DNA of 45,090 nt, taken from positions 1 to 45,090 of the IMG/VR virus record IMGVR_UViG_3300030101_001354; one strand, 5' to 3'. Of this stretch, positions 22,001 to 29,152 are shown piece by piece. Numbering within the stretch: position 1 is the stretch's first letter; each line of letters begins with the position of its first letter. The notes below the pieces were generated by a model. It did no database searches. It saw only the letters and a list, made by a program, of their open reading frames with translations, and was not told the origin of the DNA. This stretch comes from a virus. The translations under genes were made by a program, and so were the position numbers.

Positions 22001-23644
22001 ATGGAAAAAAGATGGCTAGACAGGGGTGCTTGTCCTAAATGTGGTTCAAGTGATGGAAATGTTAAACATTCTGAAGGTTACAGTTATTGTTTTTCCTGTA
22101 ACACTAGATTTGGAGAGAATATGAAACAAGAAAAAGTAGTGCCTATGCCTACAGAAAGTGCTATAAAAACTGTAGGTACAACAGGTGCATTGACAGAAAG
22201 AAATATTAGCAAAGAAACTGCACAGAAATATAATACAAGTGTAAAAGTAAATGGTAATATGAATACACACCACATTTATAAATACTACAATGAAAGTGGT
22301 GCTAACATAGGAAACAAAGTAAGAGATGTTGCCACTAAGAATATGTGGGTAGAAGGAAATATAACTGAAGCTACTTTGTTTGGACAGAATTTGTTCACAG
22401 GTGGTGGTAAATATGTAACCATAACTGAAGGTGAAGTAGATGCTATGTCTGCTTATGAATTATTAGGTAGTAAGTGGGCATGTGTTTCTGTTAAGACAGG
22501 AGCAGGTTCAGCATTAAGAGATTGTAAAAAAGCATTTGAATATTTAGATAGTTTTCAGAACATAGTCATATCATTTGATATGGATAAACAAGGTAGAGAA
22601 GCTAGTGAAAAAGTAGCACAGTTGTTTAGTCCTAACAAATGTAAGATTATGAATATGGAGTTCAAAGATGCAAATGAATATTTAAAGATGGGTAAAAGAG
22701 AAAAATTTTCACAAGCATGGTGGAACGCACAATCTTACACACCTGCAGGTATTATTAATCTGAGAGATTTAGGTGACAAGTTATATACAGAAGATTTTTG
22801 TGAAACTGTACCATATCCCTGGGCTAAGTTAAATGATAAGACTTATGGGTTAAGAACAGGTGAGTTAATTACATTTACTTCTGGTGCAGGTATGGGTAAG
22901 TCTTCTATCATGCGAGAGATGATGCACCACTTACTCAAGAATACAAATCATAATATAGGTATACTTGCATTAGAAGAAGGTATAAAGAATACTGCATTTA
23001 ATATTATGTCAGTAGAAGCAGATGCTAGATTGTATATCAAAGAGATTAGAGAAAAATTTAGTATAGAACAGTTAAAAGAATATGAGAAAAACACTATAGG
23101 TTCTGGAAGGTTCTTTGCTTTTGACCACTTTGGTTCAATAGACAATGATGAGATACTATCCAGAGTTAGATTCATGGCACAGGCATTAGAATGTAAGTGG
23201 ATATTTGTAGACCATTTATCTATCCTTGTATCTGGTCAAGAAGAAGGAGATGAAAGAAAGTCTATTGATATTCTTATGACTAAGCTGCGAAGTCTTGTAG
23301 AGCAAACAGGTATTGGTATGCTATTGGTATCACATTTACGTAGACCTGCAGGAGATAGAGGACACGAAGATGGTAAAGAAATTACACTTTCACATTTACG
23401 TGGTAGTGCAAGTATTGCTCACCTATCTGATGGTGTGATTGGGTTAGAAAGAAATCAACAAGATACTGATGATGTAAAAGCTAATACAACAACACTAAGA
23501 ATATTAAAGAACAGATACACAGGAGATACAGGTATAGCTACACATTTACATTACAATAAAGATACAGGTCGTATGAAAGAGATTGACAACCCTTACGAAG
23601 TAGACTATAATGCAGAAGATAATAAAAAGGAGGTACCTTTCTAA
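22001..23644 (+). CDS. DNA primase-helicase (T7 gp4 type)
   Basis: This 547-aa bifunctional replication protein matches T7 gp4 in layout and size (566 aa). It has an N-terminal zinc ribbon (Cys11, Cys14, Cys30, Cys33), a TOPRIM primase core with ITEGEVDAMSAYEL and VISFDMDKQGREA, then a RecA-like DnaB-type helicase with Walker A TSGAGMGKSS (about 292-301), LALEEG, Walker B WIFVDHLSIL and a later SHLRRPAGDRG loop. It unwinds the fork and makes primers for the phage polymerase. TAGGGGAATT precedes the ATG. Its stop overlaps the next gene (TAATG). Confidence 0.93.
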   Translation: MEKRWLDRGACPKCGSSDGNVKHSEGYSYCFSCNTRFGENMKQEKVVPMPTESAIKTVGTTGALTERNISKETAQKYNTSVKVNGNMNTHHIYKYYNESGANIGNKVRDVATKNMWVEGNITEATLFGQNLFTGGGKYVTITEGEVDAMSAYELLGSKWACVSVKTGAGSALRDCKKAFEYLDSFQNIVISFDMDKQGREASEKVAQLFSPNKCKIMNMEFKDANEYLKMGKREKFSQAWWNAQSYTPAGIINLRDLGDKLYTEDFCETVPYPWAKLNDKTYGLRTGELITFTSGAGMGKSSIMREMMHHLLKNTNHNIGILALEEGIKNTAFNIMSVEADARLYIKEIREKFSIEQLKEYEKNTIGSGRFFAFDHFGSIDNDEILSRVRFMAQALECKWIFVDHLSILVSGQEEGDERKSIDILMTKLRSLVEQTGIGMLLVSHLRRPAGDRGHEDGKEITLSHLRGSASIAHLSDGVIGLERNQQDTDDVKANTTTLRILKNRYTGDTGIATHLHYNKDTGRMKEIDNPYEVDYNAEDNKKEVPF

Positions 23645-23844
23645 TGAAGTGTTGGCATTGTGGAACAGAATTAATATGGGGTGGTGACCATGATATTGAC
23701 CATGAAGATGAGGAATATTGTATGGAAACAAATTTATCTTGTCCTAACTGTAATTCTTTTCATATGGTTTACTTACCAAAAGATAAACCAAAAAAAAAAG
23801 TAAGTTGGTTAGAGGGTTATAAAAAATGGTTAAAGATAAAATAG
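23644..23844 (+). CDS. Small zinc-ribbon protein
   Basis: This 66-aa protein has two Cys pairs, CWHC (residues 3-6) and CPNC (about 33-36), separated by an acidic His/Asp-rich part (GGDHDIDHEDEEYC), then a basic tail. It is coupled to the primase-helicase and may work at the fork, but function is unknown. Confidence 0.6.
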   Translation: MKCWHCGTELIWGGDHDIDHEDEEYCMETNLSCPNCNSFHMVYLPKDKPKKKVSWLEGYKKWLKIK

Positions 23845-24056
23845 TTTATAAGCCAAGAGAATTAACATTTAAAGAAAAGAGAATAATAGTGAAAGCAAAA
23901 AAAAATTTATTTAATAATGAAGAAGGTAAACTAACTAAACATGATGGACATTGGATGTGGTATCATTATTGTTCAATAGAAAAAATGGAAATGTTTGTTG
24001 GCAAAGGAGAAGCATGTAGTTGGTGTGGAAAGGAGCAAAATGAAAGTCGTACTTGA
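23826..24056 (+). CDS. Small basic protein with C-terminal CxxC
   Basis: This 76-aa protein has a basic helix (FKEKRIIVKAKKNLFNNEEG), a Trp/His/Tyr-rich strip (HDGHWMWYHYCS) and a C-terminal CSWC. It overlaps both the zinc-ribbon gene and the polymerase start. It is possibly a small DNA-binding replication accessory. Confidence 0.5.
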   Translation: MVKDKIVYKPRELTFKEKRIIVKAKKNLFNNEEGKLTKHDGHWMWYHYCSIEKMEMFVGKGEACSWCGKEQNESRT

Positions 24057-25674
24057 TATAGAAACAGATACAATAGATGCTTCAGTAGTTAATTGTATTG
24101 TAGCTAAAGATATTAAGACAAATATATCAACAGTATTTGAACCAGATAATATGCATATATTTAAAAATTGGTCTAAAAATATTGAACAATATATTATGCA
24201 CAATGGTTTATCTTTTGATGCTCCTGTATTAAATAAATTATTAGGAACTTCTATTAAACCTTCACAAGTATTAGATACATTAATACTATCACAGTTATTT
24301 AATCCTATGCGAGATGGTGGTCATGGATTAAGAGCTTGGGGTGATAGATTTAATTTTCCTAAAGGAGACATAGCTTCTTTTGGTAAGTATACAGAAGAAT
24401 TAAAAAGATATTGTATGCAAGATGTAGATATAACACATAAGTTATACAATCATTTAAAAACAGAGGGTAAAGGTTTTTCTAAATCCTCTATTCACATGGA
24501 ACATCAAGTAAGAGTTATTATAGACCAACAAGAAAAGAATGGTTTTTATCTTGATGTAAAAAAAGCTATGTGTTTACACAATACTTTACTAGATGAAGCT
24601 AATGATTTAGAAAAATGGGGTCGCATACATTTTGACCCAACAAGAAAAGATTTAAAAACAAAAACAAAATATATACCTTTCAATATAGGTTCACGACAAC
24701 AGATAGCTGATAGACTTATGGAGATAGGTTGGAAACCAAAAAAACATACAGATAAAGGTAATGTAATTGTTAATGAAGAAGTATTAGATGGTATTAATTT
24801 ACCAGAAGCTAAAAAGATTTCTAGGTACTTGTTACTTCAGAAAAGAATAGCACAAATCAAGTCATGGATAGAAGCTTGTGATGATAAAGATGGTAGAGTA
24901 CATGGTCGAGTACATACCTTAAAAACCATAACTGGTCGTATGGCACATCACAGTCCTAACATGGCTCAGATTCCTGCTGTTCGTTCTCCTTATGGGAAAG
25001 AGTGTAGAGATTGTTGGACAGTCGAGAATCCCTACACTCACTCTATTGTAGGAACAGATGCTAGTGGATTAGAATTACGCTGTTTAGCACATTTAATGAA
25101 TGATGCTAATTTTACTGAAGAAGTTTTGAATGGAGATATACATACTGCTAATATGAGAATGGCAGGTATATCAGATAGAGACCAAGCTAAAACATTTATC
25201 TATGCTTTTATGTATGGTGCAGGTGCTAGTAAGATAGGTAAGATAGTGGGTAAAGGTGCTAAAGAAGGACAAGAACTTATGAATAGATTTTTATCTAACA
25301 TGCCTGCTCTGAAAAGAGTTAGAGATAGTGTAACAAACTCAGCATCAAAAGGTAAGATAAGAGGTATTGATGGTAGATTACTGCATGTGCGTTCTCCACA
25401 TAGTGCATTAAATACTTTATTACAAGGAGCAGGTGCAGTTGTGTGTAAGCTATGGTTAATTAATATGAATAAAAGAATACAAGCATCTGGAGTAGATGCT
25501 AAGTTAGTTGCTTCAATACATGATGAATACCAATATGAAGTTTCTAAAAAAGATGTACAGAAATTTGGTAGTATTACCAAAAATGCAATGAAGGATACAG
25601 AACAACAGTTGCAAATGAAATGTCCATTAGACAATGAATGGAAGGAAGGTACGACATGGGCACAAACACATTAG
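24040..25674 (+). CDS. Family A DNA polymerase with 3'-5' exonuclease
   Basis: This 544-aa polymerase is shorter than T7 gp5 (704 aa). The exonuclease has DIETDT (Asp6, Glu8), HNGLSFDAP and YCMQDVD. The polymerase has motif A GTDASGLELR (from 338), motif B RDQAKTFIYAFMYGAG (Arg380, Lys384, Tyr388) and motif C HDEY (494-497). The residue matching E. coli Phe762 is Tyr388, as in T7. I chose the ATG at 24040 because GGAGCAAAA lies directly upstream and the exonuclease motif begins there; the frame extends upstream to 23995. It copies the phage genome. Confidence 0.93.
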   Translation: MKVVLDIETDTIDASVVNCIVAKDIKTNISTVFEPDNMHIFKNWSKNIEQYIMHNGLSFDAPVLNKLLGTSIKPSQVLDTLILSQLFNPMRDGGHGLRAWGDRFNFPKGDIASFGKYTEELKRYCMQDVDITHKLYNHLKTEGKGFSKSSIHMEHQVRVIIDQQEKNGFYLDVKKAMCLHNTLLDEANDLEKWGRIHFDPTRKDLKTKTKYIPFNIGSRQQIADRLMEIGWKPKKHTDKGNVIVNEEVLDGINLPEAKKISRYLLLQKRIAQIKSWIEACDDKDGRVHGRVHTLKTITGRMAHHSPNMAQIPAVRSPYGKECRDCWTVENPYTHSIVGTDASGLELRCLAHLMNDANFTEEVLNGDIHTANMRMAGISDRDQAKTFIYAFMYGAGASKIGKIVGKGAKEGQELMNRFLSNMPALKRVRDSVTNSASKGKIRGIDGRLLHVRSPHSALNTLLQGAGAVVCKLWLINMNKRIQASGVDAKLVASIHDEYQYEVSKKDVQKFGSITKNAMKDTEQQLQMKCPLDNEWKEGTTWAQTH

Positions 25675-26213
25675 TCAAAGAATTTGTGGGTAGAAAAGAC
25701 CACAAAGACTATATTAAACGTGGTACTGCAGTAGAAAATTTACTTGTAGAGGAAGGTTTACAAAGAGGATATACTGTAAAACCTTCTTCAGAAAAACAAA
25801 ATATGTATGACCACATTGATTTAATTTTAACGAAAGGAGATAAAAAATTTACAGTAGATGTAAAAGCTAGAAGAACAGGAACAGATAAGTCAAAAGGATT
25901 TGATGACTTATGGACTGTAGTGGAGTTCAAAAATACTATGGGTGATTCAGGTTGGCTATATAGTAAATCTGACTACATTGCTTTTGAACGTAAAGAAGAC
26001 TTTGTATTTGCAGATACTAAACAACTTAGAGATATGTGTGAAAGTATTGTTGACGTAACAAAGAGAGTTGCTTCATTTAAAAATGCAAATTATAAAGTTT
26101 GGGGTAGGAGTTATCAAGGTAAGAAAGATTTAATATCAAGAATAGAAATGTCTAAAGTTGTTTCATTAGATAAGACATTTATTTGGTTAAAAAATCTTGA
26201 CAACAATGAATAA
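25656..26213 (+). CDS. PD-(D/E)XK-type endonuclease, probable
   Basis: This 185-aa protein has helix Glu27, then DHIDLIL (Asp55) and FTVDVKARR (Asp68-x-Lys70), the D ... (D/E)-x-K pattern of the nuclease superfamily. A Trp/Ser-rich part follows (GDSGWLYSKSDYIAFERKE). It lies between polymerase and ssDNA-binding genes, where T7-like phages encode endonuclease I, so a junction-resolving or DNA-degrading role is likely. The ATG at 25656 is preceded by GGAAGG. Type of substrate cannot be told from sequence. Confidence 0.65.
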   Translation: MGTNTLVKEFVGRKDHKDYIKRGTAVENLLVEEGLQRGYTVKPSSEKQNMYDHIDLILTKGDKKFTVDVKARRTGTDKSKGFDDLWTVVEFKNTMGDSGWLYSKSDYIAFERKEDFVFADTKQLRDMCESIVDVTKRVASFKNANYKVWGRSYQGKKDLISRIEMSKVVSLDKTFIWLKNLDNNE

Positions 26214-26225
26214 CTCTGATATACT
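26197..26225 (+). promoter_or_regulatory. Rightward sigma70 promoter before ssDNA-binding gene
   Basis: TTGACA (26197-26202) and TATACT (26220-26225) have a 17-base spacer. It overlaps the end of the nuclease gene and lies 25 bases before the ssDNA-binding gene's ATG. With the terminator behind that gene it makes a separate high-level transcript. Confidence 0.65.
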
Positions 26226-26250
26226 TTTATTTTTAGAAAGGAAAAATACT

Positions 26251-26727
26251 ATGAGTGTATTAAAAGGAAATGCTTATTGGGCGAGCATAACAAGCCCTAA
26301 CACAACATTTGATTCTGATGGTGTGTGGACTATTGACGTGGGTAATCTTGACGCAAAGAACAAAAAGATGGCTCAAGAAGATGGTCTTAATGTTAAGAAT
26401 AAAGGTGATGACAGAGGAGACTTTGTCACCATTAAAAGAAAAGTTAAGAACAAACGTGGTGATTTAAACAAAGCACCAGAGGTCGTAGATGCACAGAAAA
26501 GAGCTATGATTAATACTTTAATTGGTAATGGCTCAGAGGTTAATGTGTTGTACTCTACATATGACTGGGAGTTTGGTGGTAAGTCTGGAGTGTCTGCTGA
26601 TTTAAGGGCAGTACAGGTTACTAACTTAATTCCTTACAACGCAGACGCAGATGCTGATAACGCATTTGATGTTGTACCTGATGGTTTTGTTTCTAATGAA
26701 GATGCAGATGCAAGGTTTGCTTCTTAA
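26251..26727 (+). CDS. Single-stranded DNA-binding protein (T7 gp2.5-like)
   Basis: This 158-aa protein has an OB-fold-like pattern: LKGNAYWASITSPNTTFDSD, GDFVTIKRKVKNKRGD, GSEVNVLYSTYDWEFGG and VSADLRAVQVTNLIPY. An acidic tail (about 140-158) ends DADARFAS, with a Phe near the end, as in gp2.5 tails that contact polymerase and helicase. The ATG at 26251 follows AGAAAGGAAAAATACT. It has its own promoter and terminator, consistent with the large amounts needed. Confidence 0.75.
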   Translation: MSVLKGNAYWASITSPNTTFDSDGVWTIDVGNLDAKNKKMAQEDGLNVKNKGDDRGDFVTIKRKVKNKRGDLNKAPEVVDAQKRAMINTLIGNGSEVNVLYSTYDWEFGGKSGVSADLRAVQVTNLIPYNADADADNAFDVVPDGFVSNEDADARFAS

Positions 26728-26739
26728 CTAAGAAAGGGT

Positions 26740-26790
26740 AATAGAAGACCTAACATCCTCCCAATATTTTGTTAGGTCTTTCTATTATAT
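26740..26790 (+). terminator. Intrinsic terminator after ssDNA-binding gene
   Basis: AATAGAAGACCTAAC (26740-26754) pairs with GTTAGGTCTTTCTATT (26771-26786), a 15-bp stem with one bulged base, followed by ATATTTTT. Confidence 0.8.
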
Positions 26791-26794
26791 TTTT

Positions 26795-27658
26795 ATGAAA
26801 TCAATAGATACATTAGTAGAAGATATATACAACTTATTTGAACCAAGTATTATTAATAAAATAAGTGAAGAAGATTTAGAAAAACATTTAAAAGAATTTA
26901 CAAAAAGTGTAACTAATAATATTAAAATTGTTTTAAATGAACAACCTAAAAAACAAAGAAAATTATCTTTATCTTCTATAGGTAAACCTACAAGACAGTT
27001 ATGGTATGACAAACATTCTAATTCAGAAGCTAGACCTTTATCTCCATCAACAAGAATTAAATTTTTATATGGACATCTACTAGAAGATTTACTTATACTT
27101 TTATCTAGAGTAGCAGGACATACAGTCACAGAAGAGCAAAAACAGGTAGAGGTAGAAGGTATTAAAGGACATCAAGATTGTAAAATAGATGGTGTATTAG
27201 TAGATTGTAAGAGTGCAAGTGGTTATTCTTTTAAAAAGTTTGCTAATAATAGACTAGCTGATGATGACCCTTTTGGATATATAGCACAAATATCTGCATA
27301 CTCTGCAGGTAATAATGTTAAAGAAGCATACTTTTTAGCTATAGATAAACAGCATGGCAATATTGCCTTAACAAGAGTGCATGATATGGAGATGATAAAT
27401 GCAAAAGAAAGAGTACAGTATCTCAAAGGTGCTTTGGATTCTAAAACAGTTCCTAATAGATGTTATAGTGATATTCCTGAAGGTGTTTCTGGTAATAGGA
27501 AGCTTGCTATTGGTTGTGTTTTTTGTGCTCATAAAAGAGAGTGTTGGTCTGATGCTAACCAAGGTAAAGGACTTCGTGCTTTCAAGTATGAAAAAGGTCC
27601 AACGTATTTTACAAACATTGCAAAAGAACCTAGAGTAGAAGAAATAATAAATTGGTAA
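26795..27658 (+). CDS. PD-(D/E)XK exonuclease (RecB/Cas4-like)
   Basis: This 287-aa protein has the RecB-type nuclease order: GHLLED (His94, Glu97), GHQDCKIDG (Asp132) and VLVDCKSAS (Asp137-x-Lys139), then YIAQISAYSAG, which matches the Q-x-x-x-Y motif. Cysteines near 242-250 (IGCVFCAHKREC) could bind metal or an iron-sulfur cluster as in Cas4. In T7-like phages an exonuclease at this point recycles host DNA and processes recombination ends. The start has no strong Shine-Dalgarno sequence and lies just behind the terminator. Confidence 0.8.
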   Translation: MKSIDTLVEDIYNLFEPSIINKISEEDLEKHLKEFTKSVTNNIKIVLNEQPKKQRKLSLSSIGKPTRQLWYDKHSNSEARPLSPSTRIKFLYGHLLEDLLILLSRVAGHTVTEEQKQVEVEGIKGHQDCKIDGVLVDCKSASGYSFKKFANNRLADDDPFGYIAQISAYSAGNNVKEAYFLAIDKQHGNIALTRVHDMEMINAKERVQYLKGALDSKTVPNRCYSDIPEGVSGNRKLAIGCVFCAHKRECWSDANQGKGLRAFKYEKGPTYFTNIAKEPRVEEIINW

Positions 27659-27668
27659 AGGAAAAAAA

Positions 27669-28235
27669 ATGATTGAAGAAATATTTAAACCATTATACAT
27701 AGTTAAAGATGGTAGTCTTTTTAGAGCAAAAGGCTATGAGATTAGTAATCATGGTAGATTAAAAAGTTTAAAGATAAATAAAATAAGAAAAAGAAGTCAC
27801 GAAAAAGATGTTAATAGACCTAACAATAAAGGATATATTAAGTATGGTATTTCATTAGATGGTTATATAAACAATCAAGCTAAGAGTAAAAAAAATTATA
27901 ATATAAGAGAGCATAGAGTAGTAGCTATAAACTTTATACCTTTTGATTTATATGATAAATATGATTGGTGGCATGCTATACCTAAACATTTTCAAATACA
28001 GTTTGGTATATTAAATCATCAAGTCAATCATATTGATGGGAATATACATAATAATTTAGTAACTAATTTAGAGTGGGTTACTCCTCAACAAAATACTAAA
28101 CATGCCTATTCTCTTTTTGATTATAAAAAACATTCAGAAAGAATGAAAGAACATATAAAAAAAGTAGTAGAAGAAGGAACATTTAAAGGTAAAAATAATC
28201 CTATGTACAGACATGGAAAAAATACATTAAATTAA
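27669..28235 (+). CDS. HNH homing endonuclease (free-standing)
   Basis: This 188-aa protein has an N-terminal NUMOD4-like segment (YEISNHGRLKSL), a central HNH core (NHQVNHIDGNIHNNLVTNLEW, about 115-136) and a C-terminal NUMOD3-like FKGKNNPMYRHG. Free-standing enzymes of this type cut phage genomes that lack the gene and so spread. It lies between exonuclease and small genes without splitting any, and has AAAGGAAAAAAA before the ATG. Confidence 0.88.
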   Translation: MIEEIFKPLYIVKDGSLFRAKGYEISNHGRLKSLKINKIRKRSHEKDVNRPNNKGYIKYGISLDGYINNQAKSKKNYNIREHRVVAINFIPFDLYDKYDWWHAIPKHFQIQFGILNHQVNHIDGNIHNNLVTNLEWVTPQQNTKHAYSLFDYKKHSERMKEHIKKVVEEGTFKGKNNPMYRHGKNTLN

Positions 28236-28247
28236 TAAAGGAAAAAT

Positions 28248-28469
28248 ATGGCAATAAAAACACATATATTAGAAGCAGTTATGTCTCACTATACAGCAGA
28301 GAGAGATAAAGCTTTAACAAATATTAAGATACATCTTAACAATCCTGTAGGTGTAGGTGAACATCCTAAGATTGTAGAAGATGTTATTGAATTAGTACAT
28401 AAAGCATCTGAAGCAAAAGATGCAATAGATATGTTACATAATATAGTAAATAATGAAAAAGACCATTGA
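28248..28469 (+). CDS. Small helical protein, 73 aa
   Basis: It is predicted helical with an internal loop (TNIKIHLNNPVGVGEHPK). AAAGGAAAAAT precedes the ATG. It overlaps the next gene by 17 bases. No function is known. Confidence 0.5.
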   Translation: MAIKTHILEAVMSHYTAERDKALTNIKIHLNNPVGVGEHPKIVEDVIELVHKASEAKDAIDMLHNIVNNEKDH

Positions 28470-28755
28470 TATATTTTTAGATGTAGAATTTAACAATAAA
28501 GAATCTCCTGAAAGAGGTTTATTTTTATCAGTTATACTACAAGCTTTACTAGATGCTACAAGTAAAAAAAGTAAAGTAAATAAAGACAGAGCCATATCAT
28601 GGTTTTTTTGTAGTGTTGGTGTTACGTGTGATAATTTTGAGCAGATTTGTCAGCATGCAGGATTAAGTCCTTCATACACAAGAAGTTTTGCGTATAAAGT
28701 TATTCATTCGCCAGACATAAAATATGTTAGACAAAGAATAAAAAAGATGTTATAA
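28453..28755 (+). CDS. Phage protein of 100 aa, unknown function
   Basis: This helical protein has GLFLSVILQALLDATSKKSK and then RAISWFFCSVGVTCDNFEQI, CQHAGLSPSYTRSFAYKV. The second half looks like a helix-turn-helix-type fold. Similar proteins occur in marine phages near replication genes; the exact family is not certain. DNA binding is possible. Confidence 0.5.
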   Translation: MKKTIDIFLDVEFNNKESPERGLFLSVILQALLDATSKKSKVNKDRAISWFFCSVGVTCDNFEQICQHAGLSPSYTRSFAYKVIHSPDIKYVRQRIKKML

Positions 28756-28756
28756 T

Positions 28757-28846
28757 ATGGAATTTAATTTATTAACATGTTTTATTATAGGAATATTATT
28801 AGGTATGTTTATTATTTTAGTAGCATACTTTTTAACTAAATTATAG
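28757..28846 (+). CDS. Tiny membrane protein, 29 aa
   Basis: It is almost one hydrophobic helix (LLTCFIIGILLGMFIILVAY). The start overlaps nothing but follows the previous stop by one base. Evidence is the fit in the gap and the clear membrane pattern. Confidence 0.45.
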   Translation: MEFNLLTCFIIGILLGMFIILVAYFLTKL

Positions 28847-28855
28847 GAGAGGATT

Positions 28856-29152
28856 ATGGGATTAATGGATAAAGCTATTGCAGATACAGTTAAAGATAAA
28901 AAAGGTTTTAAGAAGATTAACTTAGAAAAAGAAGCTAGATTAGCTACAGAAAGACAAGTAGGTGGAGACCATTACAAATCATGTAAGATACAACCTGTTG
29001 ATTATATTGTAGAAAATAATCTTACTTTTCTTGAAGGTAATGTAGTAAAATATATTACAAGGCATAGAAGAAAAGGTGAAGGAGCTAGTGATATAGAAAA
29101 AGTTATACATTATTGTGAATTAATATTGGAGAAAGATTATGGCAGGAAATAA
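28856..29152 (+). CDS. DUF3310 protein (T7 gp1.7 nucleotide kinase type)
   Basis: This 98-aa protein has the family signature VGGDHYKSCKIQPVDYIVE (35-53) and EGNVVKYITRHRRKG (60-74). The family includes T7 gp1.7, shown to be a nucleotide kinase for dGMP/dTMP. The place directly before ribonucleotide reductase fits a dNTP supply role. AGGAGAGGATT precedes the ATG. It overlaps the reductase start by 14 bases. Confidence 0.85.
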   Translation: MGLMDKAIADTVKDKKGFKKINLEKEARLATERQVGGDHYKSCKIQPVDYIVENNLTFLEGNVVKYITRHRRKGEGASDIEKVIHYCELILEKDYGRK

